NCBI GenBank assembly: GCA_964638035.1
Contig: CAZWXD010000005.1
Span: forward strand, 62,001 to 126,000
Length of the DNA: 64,000 bases
Reading direction: 5' to 3'
From: JAGGAG01 sp964638035
Lineage (GTDB): Bacteria > Gemmatimonadota > Gemmatimonadetes > Gemmatimonadales > GWC2-71-9
Made by a program: the position numbers and the translations under genes. The stretch's first letter is position 1; each line of letters opens with the position of its first letter. The notes below the pieces were generated by a model. The model ran no database searches, had not been told where the DNA came from, and saw only the letters and a program-made list of their open reading frames with translations. Shown here in pieces: positions 8,155-16,968 of this stretch.

Positions 8155-9189
8155 TCACAAGCTGGATGCAGCCAGCGCCGCCGCCGTCATGCGGCGCATG
8201 CGCTCCATCCAGAAACGACTGGTCAGCCGCTCCTCGACCTCCGGGCTCGTGGTCGCTCCGGCATGCTGGTCACGCCAGCGCGCCAGGTTGGCGAGGGTGA
8301 CCTCACGCCAGTCCCTGACGATCACCACCGGGAGGCCTTCGTAGAGCGGGTCGAGTGACGACGCCTTGACGATCACGATGTTCCCGAGCAGCAGCGATTC
8401 CCAGGTGCGGTGGCAGTCCAATCCCCTGCCATGGGGGCTGACCACGAACGCGTGGCGCATCTTCTCCCGCCAGAGTTCGCTGCGGGACACCTCCCGTGCC
8501 TGGAAGTGTACCGCAGGACTGGCCTGCAGCACCGACTGGACGCTGCGCCGCTCGTCCCCCCAGGTCGGGGAGGGGTGCAGGTTGAAGTGAAAGTCGGCAT
8601 GCGCCAGGAGCAGGCGCGCCTCCGCTGGCGGCATCTGCGCCCGCATGGCTGCGAGGTCTGCCTCCTGCACGGCAGGTGTCGCGCGCGGCTGGCCCCACTG
8701 GGGGCCGTTGCTGATGGTGTGGAAATCAACGCCGATCGGCAAGGGGTGCAGCTTGGGGCTCCGGGCAGCCGGATCCAGGTTTTGCGTGAACCAGAGCAGG
8801 AGCTTCGGGCTCTCCAGGAGTTGCTCGCTCCCGGCGAAACTCGTGGGGATGGACCAGTCCTCATCGCCGGTCACGAGCGTGAAGCGCGCCCGGATGCGGG
8901 GCAGGGCCTCGGACAGGAACTGGGGCAGTGCGGTCAACCTCGTCCACACGAGGTCACCATCCCGGACGCGCGCGAACTGGCGCGCGTCGAAGCGCAGCGG
9001 CCGGCGGTCGCCGCGCTGTCCCCGCACGAAGGGGAGGCCGCCGTTGTGGTCGCACGTGAGGGCAAACCCACGGCTCCACACGTAGCGCGTCGGCTCGAGC
9101 GGGCCAAGGCGCCAGGTCCGGTACCGTGCCTCGAGCCCGTCGAACGCGGTCGCCAGGCGTGAAAGGCCGCGCCCCAGGCTCCCCGTCAG
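8155..9189 (-). CDS. Exostosin-like glycosyltransferase (GT47-type)
   Basis: The C-terminal third has the exostosin/GT47 signature: FVVSPHGRGLDCHRTWE, then LLLGNIVIVKASSLDPLYEGLPVVIV and a tryptophan-containing DWREV segment. Exostosin-like proteins transfer sugars from nucleotide sugars. No signal peptide is seen. The start is unclear: the frame is open far upstream but only as antisense-type sequence over the preceding S9B gene. I set the start at a CTG (9189-9187) that overlaps the S9B stop as CTGA, matching the NTGA overlaps used all over this window. No ATG exists in the first 100 codons; a GTG at 9081 is the main alternative. It ends a long minus-strand gene run, and the acceptor is unknown. 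Confidence 0.75.
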   Translation of the reverse strand: MTGSLGRGLSRLATAFDGLEARYRTWRLGPLEPTRYVWSRGFALTCDHNGGLPFVRGQRGDRRPLRFDARQFARVRDGDLVWTRLTALPQFLSEALPRIRARFTLVTGDEDWSIPTSFAGSEQLLESPKLLLWFTQNLDPAARSPKLHPLPIGVDFHTISNGPQWGQPRATPAVQEADLAAMRAQMPPAEARLLLAHADFHFNLHPSPTWGDERRSVQSVLQASPAVHFQAREVSRSELWREKMRHAFVVSPHGRGLDCHRTWESLLLGNIVIVKASSLDPLYEGLPVVIVRDWREVTLANLARWRDQHAGATTSPEVEERLTSRFWMERMRRMTAAALAASSL

Positions 9190-11435
9190 TACTGCACGCG
9201 CCGTCCCACCGGCAGGTTCTGCATGAGGTAACGCGTGAGCAGGGTGAACACGTGCAGGGTCGTGCCCTCGCCCTCGCAGATGCAGTGGGAGCGGTTGGGG
9301 TATGACATGAAGTCCACCTGCTTTCCCAGCGTAATGAGCCGGTTGAGCAGCAACTCCGCGCCCTGGTAGTGCACGTTGTCGTCGCCGGTGCCGTGCACCA
9401 GCAGCAGCCTCCCCTGGAGGCCCTCGGCGTGGCTGATGGCCGAGGCCGCGAGGTAGCGCGCCTCGTGCTGGTCCAGGAGCCCCATGTAGCGCTCCTGGTA
9501 GATGGTGTCGTAGTAGCGCAGGTCGGGGACGGACGCCACGCTCATCCCCACCTGGTACACGTCGGGGTACCGGAACATCGCCTGCAGGGTGGAGGAGCCA
9601 CCGCCGCTCCATCCCCAGATGGCCACCCGACCCGGGTCGATGTAGCTGCGGGTGCGCGCGAGCACCCTGACCGCATCGGCCTGCTGCGCACTCGAGAGGA
9701 TGCCAACCTGTCCGTAGGCCGCCTTGCGCCAGGCCCGCCCTTTCGGTGCCGGGGTTCCCATGTTGTCCACACTGGCCACGAGGTAGCCCTGGTCAGCCAG
9801 CACCTGCGCCCACAGCCGGCCATCGTAGCCCCAGGCATCGTCCACCGTGGTGCCGGCCGGCTCCCCGTAGACGTACATCAGGAGGGGATACCTGGACGTG
9901 GGGCTGAAGTCCCTGGGCTTCACCATCCAGCCGTCGAGCGTGGCGCCGTCCTGGAGTCGTACCTGGAAGAACTCGCCTGGCGTGACGAACGCCTTCACGC
10001 GCCCAGCGAGCTGGGTGTTGGCCACGAGGCCCCGTACCGGCGCGTGTCCTGGCAGGTTGATGAGGGTGGTGACAGGCGGGGTGTCGAAGGTGGAGAAGGT
10101 ATGCATCGCCCACCGGGCGTTGGGTGCAATGTTGTAGCCGTGCGTGCCGGGCTGGTCGCGCGGTGTCACCCGCTCCGCCGTGCCCTTGCCATTGAGCCGC
10201 GAGCGATAGAGGTAGAGCTGGGTCGCGTTCTCCGGGGACGCCGTGAAGTAGAGCCAACCGCCTGCCTGGTCCACCGCCGCCACGCGCACCACGTCGAAGT
10301 TCCCCGAGGTGACCGGCGTGGCGGCACCGGTCTCGCGCGAGATGGCATAGACATGCCGCCATCCACTACGCTCGCTCGACCAGAGAAAGGCCTTGTCGCC
10401 CTTGAGCCAGGTCACCGTGGCGACGCGATCCACCCAGGTGGAGTCGCGCTCGGTGAAGAGGGTGCGCACCGTCCCGGTCGACGCGTTGGCCAGTTGCACC
10501 GTGTTGGCATTCTGGGGGCGGTTCATCCGCTGGAGGAGGAGTTCCCCCGGCCCGGCCCACTCCATGAAGGGGAGGTAGTCCTGGCGGGGATCACCGGTGA
10601 GGGCGAGCCAGGTGATGCTGCCGCCACGGGCGCTGACCACGCCGGCCGTCACCGCCGAGTTGGTGGTGCCAACCAGCGGGTACTGGATGGGGACCGTGAA
10701 CGGGTAGAGCGAGTCGGTGTCGTTGATCATCAGGAAGGTGCCGACCCCGGTCATGTCGAAGTGCCAGAAGGCAATCCGTTCCCCGTCCGGGGACCAGCGG
10801 AAGCCGTCGCGGAGCCCGAACTCCTCCTCGTACACCCAGTCGCTCATCCCGCTCACGTGGAGCGAGTCGGCTCCGGTCGTGAGGCGGGTGACGGCGCCGG
10901 AAGTGAGGTCCTGGACGTAGATGTCGCCCTGGCGCACGTACGCGACCCGGTCGCCCTGCGGGGAGAACTTGGCATACATGAGCGTGGACGGCGGTGCACC
11001 GGCGCCGACCTGTGCGAGCCGCGAGGCCTTCCGGTCGAGCACCCAGTAGTCGCCCCGGGTGTTCTGCCGCCATACGCGCCGGGTGTTGGTGAAGATCATG
11101 ACCTTCGCGGCGTCGGCAGACCAGGTGTAGTCGGCGATGCGGAGCGGGGTGGAGTCGCCCGGGGGAACGAGGCTCGCCGCCGGAACGAGGATGCTCCGCG
11201 CTCCCGACTTCGTGTCATAGCGGACGATGTCACGCCCGCCGCGCGTGGCCTCCGAGCGCTCGAGCGTGGTGTAGGCGGCACCGTCCTCGATCCAGCGCGC
11301 CGGCCCGAAGCGCTCGGTGTCGAAGTAGCTGGAGTCGTAGATGAGCTTGAGCCTGGCCGTCACCGCCTCGGGGAGCTGGGCCTCGAGGGGGGCGGCGAGG
11401 AGGAGCAGCAGGACAAGGGAACGAGCAGCGCGCAC
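9186..11435 (-). CDS. S9B dipeptidyl peptidase IV-like serine peptidase, exported
   Basis: This is a 749-residue protein with a signal peptide (LVLLLLLAAPLEA). Residues 30-500 form a DPP-IV-type N-terminal beta-propeller with repeated SPDGERIAFW-like strands and an EE-containing segment (WVYEEEFG) like the one that docks the substrate N-terminus in DPP-IV. The C-terminal alpha/beta hydrolase has GWSGGG with Ser610, Asp685 in TGDDNVHYQ, and His717 in NRSHC. The spacing (75 and 32 residues) closely matches human DPP-IV. It should release dipeptides from the N-termini of peptides in the periplasm or outside. The GTG start has an AAGGAG ribosome-binding site, and TAGAAT lies about 70 bases upstream. 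The gene sits in a cluster of exported peptidases. Confidence 0.93.
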   Translation of the reverse strand: MRAARSLVLLLLLAAPLEAQLPEAVTARLKLIYDSSYFDTERFGPARWIEDGAAYTTLERSEATRGGRDIVRYDTKSGARSILVPAASLVPPGDSTPLRIADYTWSADAAKVMIFTNTRRVWRQNTRGDYWVLDRKASRLAQVGAGAPPSTLMYAKFSPQGDRVAYVRQGDIYVQDLTSGAVTRLTTGADSLHVSGMSDWVYEEEFGLRDGFRWSPDGERIAFWHFDMTGVGTFLMINDTDSLYPFTVPIQYPLVGTTNSAVTAGVVSARGGSITWLALTGDPRQDYLPFMEWAGPGELLLQRMNRPQNANTVQLANASTGTVRTLFTERDSTWVDRVATVTWLKGDKAFLWSSERSGWRHVYAISRETGAATPVTSGNFDVVRVAAVDQAGGWLYFTASPENATQLYLYRSRLNGKGTAERVTPRDQPGTHGYNIAPNARWAMHTFSTFDTPPVTTLINLPGHAPVRGLVANTQLAGRVKAFVTPGEFFQVRLQDGATLDGWMVKPRDFSPTSRYPLLMYVYGEPAGTTVDDAWGYDGRLWAQVLADQGYLVASVDNMGTPAPKGRAWRKAAYGQVGILSSAQQADAVRVLARTRSYIDPGRVAIWGWSGGGSSTLQAMFRYPDVYQVGMSVASVPDLRYYDTIYQERYMGLLDQHEARYLAASAISHAEGLQGRLLLVHGTGDDNVHYQGAELLLNRLITLGKQVDFMSYPNRSHCICEGEGTTLHVFTLLTRYLMQNLPVGRRVQY

Positions 11436-11505
11436 CGGAACTCCTTGCGAGGGGCCAGGTCAGGCGGGGCTTCGATGGACCAGGGGCACTGGGCGATGGG
11501 AGGGA

Positions 11506-11511
11506 ATTCTA
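11506..11511 (-). promoter_or_regulatory. Candidate -10 box upstream of S9B gene
   Basis: TAGAAT (reading 11511 to 11506) lies in the 110-base gap between the metalloprotein stop and the S9B start, one of the wider gaps in this gene run. No convincing -35 is seen at 17 bases. It may give the last two genes their own transcript. Confidence 0.35.
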
Positions 11512-11545
11512 CCCCGGTGTCCTGCGGCCCGCACCAGTGCGGAGC

Positions 11546-12535
11546 TCACGACGAACAGAGCGCGTGGTCCAGCCGAAAGCCGGCGCCGGGATATCCCTGC
11601 TTCCAGCCGGGGGACGCCTTGTCGAGCAGCAGGGCCAGCGCCGCGCCCATGGCGTAGAAGTTGACGCGGTCGAGTTCGCGGAATGGCAGCGACAACTCGT
11701 TCCGGAGTCCTTCATGCAGCGAGGCGGCGACGGTCGAGTAGGGAACGACGTCGGGGAGCGCCAGGAACGCGGATGCTGGCTGCGCGCCCGACGCCGCGGC
11801 GGCGTCGGCGACCTTGAGTTCGATGTACCGCGGCACACCCTCCTGCCACAGCTGGAACTGGAGGTACCGCTGCTCGGCAGGCGTGAGCTCCCCGTGCAGG
11901 GCGCTCATGGCGCGGCAGGCGGCGCGGGTGTGGCCGGCAACGGGGCCCGGGTCGTTGACGAATGCGAGGAGGGCTTCCTTGAGTGAGTCGGCACGGGACG
12001 CCACAGGCGCCGAGTCGTAGGGAAAGGGAAAATTGAGCATCCACATGCCGGTCTCGTCACCACCGCTCAGGCCCAGCGCCATGACACCTTCCAGGTAGCC
12101 TGGCCTCCCGTACTGGAACTGGTGGAAGTGCTCGTGCATGACCGTGACGACCCATTCACCGGATGTCTTGCCCGTGCGCCCGGCCTGGCCGATGACGATG
12201 GTGGGTCCCCCCGCGAACCAGGGGAAGGTGGCAAGCAGGCCGGGGTTGAGCCTTCGCGACCTCACGAAAACGAGGTCACCCGAGGGCTCGCGAGCGGTCG
12301 CGGGAGAAAAGCTCGTATCCGGCTTGAGGCCATCGACCAGGAACTCGGTGGCGTCCGTGACGAGCAGGACGGGCATCGGGGTGGCCTCCCAGCCGGGCCA
12401 GATGGCACCACGGTAGGTGGCGAGTCGCCGGGCCTCCTGCAGTCGCGCGGCATCGGCGGCCGGTATGGCCTGGGCGCGTACGGCGGCAGCGACGGCAGAG
12501 GTGCCAAGGATTCCCAGCAGGATCGATCGCAGCAT
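11546..12535 (-). CDS. Exported HEHFH-motif putative zinc metalloprotein, unknown family
   Basis: I do not recognise the family. The 329-residue protein has a signal peptide (ILGTSAVAAAVRAQA). It carries a clear HExxH motif, HEHFHQFQ, at residues 134-138, preceded by WVVTVM, which is the hydrophobic strand/helix context expected of a gluzincin-like metallopeptidase. A possible third ligand is the Glu in WQEGVPRYIE about 95 residues later. A conserved-looking GGDETGMWM segment lies in between. It sits 27 bases after the HD-domain gene and upstream of the DPP-IV-like gene, among exported peptidases, which supports a peptidase role. The activity is inferred only. Confidence 0.7.
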   Translation of the reverse strand: MLRSILLGILGTSAVAAAVRAQAIPAADAARLQEARRLATYRGAIWPGWEATPMPVLLVTDATEFLVDGLKPDTSFSPATAREPSGDLVFVRSRRLNPGLLATFPWFAGGPTIVIGQAGRTGKTSGEWVVTVMHEHFHQFQYGRPGYLEGVMALGLSGGDETGMWMLNFPFPYDSAPVASRADSLKEALLAFVNDPGPVAGHTRAACRAMSALHGELTPAEQRYLQFQLWQEGVPRYIELKVADAAAASGAQPASAFLALPDVVPYSTVAASLHEGLRNELSLPFRELDRVNFYAMGAALALLLDKASPGWKQGYPGAGFRLDHALCSS

Positions 12536-12562
12536 GCCGTCCCCGGTTGAAGGGTTACCTGC

Positions 12563-13858
12563 CTATGTGCGCAGGAGTGGCCTTCCTTCCGACAGGAGAT
12601 GCCCGACATGGGCAGCGGGTTGCGTGATGAGGTTGAGCATGGCAGCGGCGCTGACTGGCACGGGGCGTCGCACGAAGACGCGAAGGCGGCGGGCGCTCTG
12701 GTAGAGGTGCTCGGCCACGGCGGGAAGCCCCAGCTGGCCCGCGCGGCCGGCATCAGTCAGGCGGTCGATGCCACCCTCGCGCGTCCGGAGCGGCAGGTCG
12801 ACGCTGAGCATGCGGGTGCGGGCGGGGTAGTCCACCAGGAGTTCGTCGGGCTCGAGGCCAAGCTCCCGGGCAAGCTGGTCCTCCACCTGCGCCAGCAACG
12901 CCGGATCGCTGGAGACCCAATCCTGCGCATCGGCCGGGACGTCGCTCGCCGGCAACTCGAGGGCCCGCTTGTGCAGGCGCCGCTCCCGCACCGCCAGGGC
13001 GAGGGCCGACCCTGCCCGTATGAGGCGGTCCATCACGGCGTCGTCGGTGGATGTCGCCACCTCCGCCGGGTCAAGCCACCGGTGCTCCACCGCCTCGCGC
13101 ACGGCGCGCTTGAACATGCACGTGGCCGACCGGACGGCATGGTGCCAGTACACGTTGCGGTACATCTGGTACTTGGAGAAGAGCAGCGACTCGAGCGCCG
13201 AGATGCCCTTCTCATGGATGCCGACCTCGAGGTGCGTGGTGCCGGGTGCGGCCGGGTTGGGCTGGGGGACCAGCGTGAGCGACGCGAGCAGGCGATCCAC
13301 ATCCACCGTGCCATAGGGAACGCCGCACATCCGTGCGTCGCGGCTCAGGTAGTCCACCTTGTCGAGGTCGAGCGACCCCGAAATGAGCCCGCCGAGGGGG
13401 CTGGCACTGCGGCCCAGGATGAGGGCGCCAACGTCATGCATGAAGCCGGGCCCGCCAACCTGCTGCAGCGGCCCCGCGAGGGCCGGCTCGGCCAACCGCT
13501 CGACTCCCAGGCGCTCATGCGAGGGGAAGCCTGCCTCCTCCAGCGCATGGGAGAACGGGTAGTGGCCGATGTCATGCAGGAGCGCCGCGAGCGTGACGGC
13601 CTGCTGTTCACCTGCCGGCACCACGCTGAGTTCCCCGCGCTCGCCCAGGGCCTGCAGCGCGCGTCGCGTCAGGTGGTAGGCACCGAGCGCATGCTCGAAG
13701 CGGGTGTGGGTGGCGCCGGGGTAGACCAGGAAGGCATGGCCCAGCTGTCGCACGTAGCGCAGCCGCTGGACCTGCGGCGTGTCGAGGACGGCGAGGGCAG
13801 CCGCGTCGAGCCGGATGTTGTCCCAGAGCGGGTCGCGAACAACCTCGAAGTCGCTCAT
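12563..13858 (-). CDS. HD-domain phosphohydrolase (SAMHD1/dGTPase-like family)
   Basis: This 431-residue cytoplasmic protein has the HD superfamily metal site: the motif TRFEHALGAYHL near residue 57 gives the first His, LLHDIGHYPFSHALEE gives the central His-Asp pair and a further His, and SLDLDKVDYLSRD gives the last Asp. This order matches YdhJ/SAMHD1-type proteins, which hydrolyse dNTPs or other nucleotides. The C-terminal 180 residues are a mixed helical domain typical of the family. It sits between a P1 peptidase (39 bases upstream) and the HEHFH protein (27 bases downstream), an unexpected place for a nucleotide hydrolase. The precise substrate is not predictable. Confidence 0.87.
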   Translation of the reverse strand: MSDFEVVRDPLWDNIRLDAAALAVLDTPQVQRLRYVRQLGHAFLVYPGATHTRFEHALGAYHLTRRALQALGERGELSVVPAGEQQAVTLAALLHDIGHYPFSHALEEAGFPSHERLGVERLAEPALAGPLQQVGGPGFMHDVGALILGRSASPLGGLISGSLDLDKVDYLSRDARMCGVPYGTVDVDRLLASLTLVPQPNPAAPGTTHLEVGIHEKGISALESLLFSKYQMYRNVYWHHAVRSATCMFKRAVREAVEHRWLDPAEVATSTDDAVMDRLIRAGSALALAVRERRLHKRALELPASDVPADAQDWVSSDPALLAQVEDQLARELGLEPDELLVDYPARTRMLSVDLPLRTREGGIDRLTDAGRAGQLGLPAVAEHLYQSARRLRVFVRRPVPVSAAAMLNLITQPAAHVGHLLSEGRPLLRT

Positions 13859-13897
13859 GGCACGGTGGGGAGTGCGCGCACTGGCGGACGCGGCGAA

Positions 13898-15019
13898 CTA
13901 CCTGGCAAGGAGCTTCCTGACCTCATCCACCGGGAGTGCCTCCACGGTGGCATACGCGCCGCTGACCGTGGTGGCCCGGAGGAGGGAGTTGTACACAGCC
14001 TCCTCGGTGGCATCGGCGGCGGCATCGAAGAGGACCGACATGTCGTCGTTGGCGAGCAGCGGCACCGCAGGCGCCAGGGTCGGCGTGCGCTGCGTTCGCC
14101 GCACCGACGGATGGGTCGAGAAGGCAATGACGTAGTCACCCGATCCGTTGGAAGCAGACGACCCGGTGCGCCCGAGTCCCAGCAGCGCGCGCGAGGCGAG
14201 CCGCCGCAGGTTGCGCTCGTTGATGGGTGCGTCGGTGGCGAGCACCACGATGACCGACCCGTCGCTCCCCTGGCCGCGGTGCGGCTTGACGCCCCCACGG
14301 CCCAGCTGTTTCCCGACCGGGACACCGGCGATCACCAGCTCCTTCCAGCTGCCGAAGTTGCTCTGGACGAGGGCACCCACGGTGTATGCGGCGCCGTCGA
14401 TCATCATCCGGCGTGAGCTGGTGCCGATACCCCCCTTCCACCCGTAGGCAACCGTGCCGGTTCCCGCGCCCACCGATCCCTCCGCGACGTCGCCGCTGTC
14501 GGCGCGGACCAGCGCCAGGCGCACGTCGTCCCGCGATACCGGGAAGGAGCGAATGGCATTGAGTGCCCAGCCGTCGTTCGTTTCGCCCACGACGGGGTTG
14601 ATGGAGCGGACGTCCCCCATGCCCGGCAGTGCCAGCATGTACTCGGCGAGGGACTCGGCGGCACGCCACACGCACAGGGTGCAGGTGAGGAGGATCGGCG
14701 TCTCCAGCTCGCCCAGCTCGTTGACCTGGGTGCTGCCGGTGAGCTTGCCGAACCCGTTGCCCACCACGATGGCGGCAGGCACCCGGCTCCGGAAGGGGTT
14801 CTCGCCGTGCGGAAAGATGGCGGTCACGCCGGTGCGGATCGAGTCGCCGCGGATCACGGTGGCATGCCCGACGCGCACCCCCGCCACGTCGGTGATGGCG
14901 TTGTGCGGCCCCGGCTGGCGAACGCCCACCGTGATGCCCAGGTCGCGCGCGCGGGGACGGTCCTGGGCATGCAAGCTCGCCGCGGCGAGCAGGGGGGCGA
15001 GCAGCAGCAGTGCCTTCAC
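13898..15019 (-). CDS. Second P1 family peptidase (DmpA type), exported
   Basis: This 373-residue protein has a signal peptide (LLLLAPLLAAASLHAQ) and the P1/S58 signatures AITDVAGVRVGHATV, NDGWALNAI, GTVAYGWKGGIGTSSR (the self-cleavage and nucleophile region) and VVLATDAPINERNLRRL. It is a paralogue of the protein at 4124-5344, sharing the same motif order but only moderate identity by eye, and it contains a short cysteine pair (LTCTLCVW) that the first lacks. Its ATG overlaps the stop of the upstream S9 peptidase as ATGA (15019-15016), so the two are probably translated together. A likely job is trimming peptides made by that S9 enzyme. Confidence 0.92.
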   Translation of the reverse strand: MKALLLLAPLLAAASLHAQDRPRARDLGITVGVRQPGPHNAITDVAGVRVGHATVIRGDSIRTGVTAIFPHGENPFRSRVPAAIVVGNGFGKLTGSTQVNELGELETPILLTCTLCVWRAAESLAEYMLALPGMGDVRSINPVVGETNDGWALNAIRSFPVSRDDVRLALVRADSGDVAEGSVGAGTGTVAYGWKGGIGTSSRRMMIDGAAYTVGALVQSNFGSWKELVIAGVPVGKQLGRGGVKPHRGQGSDGSVIVVLATDAPINERNLRRLASRALLGLGRTGSSASNGSGDYVIAFSTHPSVRRTQRTPTLAPAVPLLANDDMSVLFDAAADATEEAVYNSLLRATTVSGAYATVEALPVDEVRKLLAR

Positions 15020-16965
15020 GGGGTACCAGGTGCGAGGAGGTACCGGCTGGCAAACGCGACCATGGCGTAGAACTGGAAGTCGCTGTTCAGCTTTTTCTGG
15101 AAGCCATGGCCCTCGTCCCGGCCAAGCAGGTACCAGACCGGAATACCCTTCGCCTTCACCTTCGCCACCATCTGGTCGGACTCATGCTGCGGCACCCTCG
15201 GGTCATTGGCCCCCTGGATGACCAGGAGCGGCCTGGCCATGCGATCCACCTTGTTGGCCGGGCTGATGCGTTCGAAGATGGCACGCATCCCGGGGTCGCG
15301 CTCGTCGCCGTATTCCACGCGCCGGAGGTCCCGGCGGTAGGACTCCGTGCGCTCCAGGAAGGTGATGAAATTGGAGATCCCGACCACGTCCACCGCCGCT
15401 GCAATGCGCTCGGGGTACATCGTCGCCACGGCGAGCGACATGTAGCCGCCATACGACCCGCCGCTCACCATCACCCGGCTCGCGTCGAGCCCGGGCTGGG
15501 TCGCTATCCAGTCCAGCAGCGCGCCGATGTCGCGGACGGAGTCCTCGCGCCGGGGTCCGTTGTCGAGGGCGACAAACGTCTTGCCGAAGCCGGTGGAGCC
15601 ACGCACGTTCGGCTGGATGAGGACGACGCCGAGCTCGTTGATGAGGTAGTTCCATCGACCCAGGAACCCCGGGCGCGCCTGTCCCTCGGGGCCACCGTGG
15701 ATCTCGATCCAGACGGGACGCGGACCCTGGAAGCGAGCCGGCGGCCGGGTCAGGAACCCCGAGATCATGCGGCCGTCAAAGCTCCTCCACTCGATCAACT
15801 GCTGCGCCTGCAGGTCTTCCGGGTTCATGCCGCCGAGTTCACTCGCGGTCCAGCGCGTGGCCTTCCGGGTGCCGAGGTCGTAGGACCAGACGTCCGATGG
15901 GGACCGCGCATTGGACAGGGTGAACGCCAGTTCGTTGCGGGTGCGGTGCCAGCGCGGCCCGCCGATCACCCCCTCGGGCAGGTCGAGCGGGGTGAGCCGG
16001 GCCGAGGCGATGTCATAGAGGTAGACCCGCGACACGCCGCGGGCATTCACGTTGAGCACGATGCGGCGGCGGTCACGGGACATGCTGAACCCGGCCACGT
16101 CCCAGTCGATGGACGTGGAGACGGGCGTCCAGGCCCCGGTGGCCACGTCGATCCAGCCCAGGCGACGGAACTCGGCGTCGCGATCGGAGATGGCCCAGAC
16201 GCGACGGCCATCGTGCGAGAATGCGCCACCGGCATACACCACCTCCTGGGCAGTGTCGCGTGGGGCGAGCAGCGCCATCTGCCCGGTGGCGAGGTCCATG
16301 ATCCAGAGGCGCGAGCGCGTCACCGAGATGCGCTGTGAGACGAGGAGGGACCGGTCGTCCGGCGACCAGTCGGACACGCCCCAGCCGCCACCCGTTACCC
16401 TGGCGACGAGCCGGTCCGACGCGGGCGCCCGGGGGTCCATCACGTAGAGGTCCCGGTCGGTGCCGTTCCGGCGAGTGGACCCGTAGGCCATGCGGTCGCC
16501 CGCATTGGACCAGCTCAGGCCGCCGTTCTGCGACCGGCCGCCATCGGTGAGGAGGGTGGAGTTCCCCGTGGCAAGGTCGAACCGGTACAGCTGCCGGAAC
16601 TCGTTGCCCCCCTCGTCCTTCGAGAAGATGAAGAATGCGCCGGCACGGGGATCGAGGCTGGCGTTGCCGACGGGCTCATCGAAGAAGGTGAGCTGGCGGC
16701 GCGCCCCCATGGGCATGGTCACCTGGTGCACCTGGGTCGTGTTGGCGAAGCGCGTCGCGATGAGGAGCTCCCGGCGGGTCGGGTGCCAGTCCAGGAAGCC
16801 GGCCGAGCGGGCGTTGGTGTAGCGCTCCGTCGCCGTGGCGATGCTCGCCGGGATGGGTGGAATCCCGTCGGCGACCAGGGATTCCGGAATTGGCTGGGAC
16901 TGGGCCCGTGCGCCAGCCACCGGCAGGATGGCGAGCGCGGCGACAAGCCAGGCGTTGGCGCTCAT
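15016..16965 (-). CDS. S9 family peptidase (acylaminoacyl-peptidase-like), exported
   Basis: This 649-residue protein has a signal peptide (AALAILPVAGARAQS), a WD40-like seven-bladed propeller (TolB-type strands such as WSPDDRSLLVS) over residues 45-390, and a C-terminal prolyl-oligopeptidase domain. The catalytic triad is Ser504 (SGGSYGGYM), Asp588 (GANDPRVP) and His620 (DEGHGF). EIHGGPEGQ gives the oxyanion region. The family cleaves short peptides from the N-terminus or after proline/acyl residues. It lies 3 bases after the hemolysin III gene and overlaps the P1 peptidase by 4 bases. Together with the DPP-IV-like and P1 enzymes it forms an exported peptide-degradation set. Confidence 0.93.
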   Translation of the reverse strand: MSANAWLVAALAILPVAGARAQSQPIPESLVADGIPPIPASIATATERYTNARSAGFLDWHPTRRELLIATRFANTTQVHQVTMPMGARRQLTFFDEPVGNASLDPRAGAFFIFSKDEGGNEFRQLYRFDLATGNSTLLTDGGRSQNGGLSWSNAGDRMAYGSTRRNGTDRDLYVMDPRAPASDRLVARVTGGGWGVSDWSPDDRSLLVSQRISVTRSRLWIMDLATGQMALLAPRDTAQEVVYAGGAFSHDGRRVWAISDRDAEFRRLGWIDVATGAWTPVSTSIDWDVAGFSMSRDRRRIVLNVNARGVSRVYLYDIASARLTPLDLPEGVIGGPRWHRTRNELAFTLSNARSPSDVWSYDLGTRKATRWTASELGGMNPEDLQAQQLIEWRSFDGRMISGFLTRPPARFQGPRPVWIEIHGGPEGQARPGFLGRWNYLINELGVVLIQPNVRGSTGFGKTFVALDNGPRREDSVRDIGALLDWIATQPGLDASRVMVSGGSYGGYMSLAVATMYPERIAAAVDVVGISNFITFLERTESYRRDLRRVEYGDERDPGMRAIFERISPANKVDRMARPLLVIQGANDPRVPQHESDQMVAKVKAKGIPVWYLLGRDEGHGFQKKLNSDFQFYAMVAFASRYLLAPGTP

Positions 16966-16968
16966 GGG

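Noticed and set aside
9369..11657. Plus-strand open frame of about 760 codons opposite the S9B gene
   Set aside because: Antisense shadow of a well-supported DPP-IV-like gene with an intact triad.
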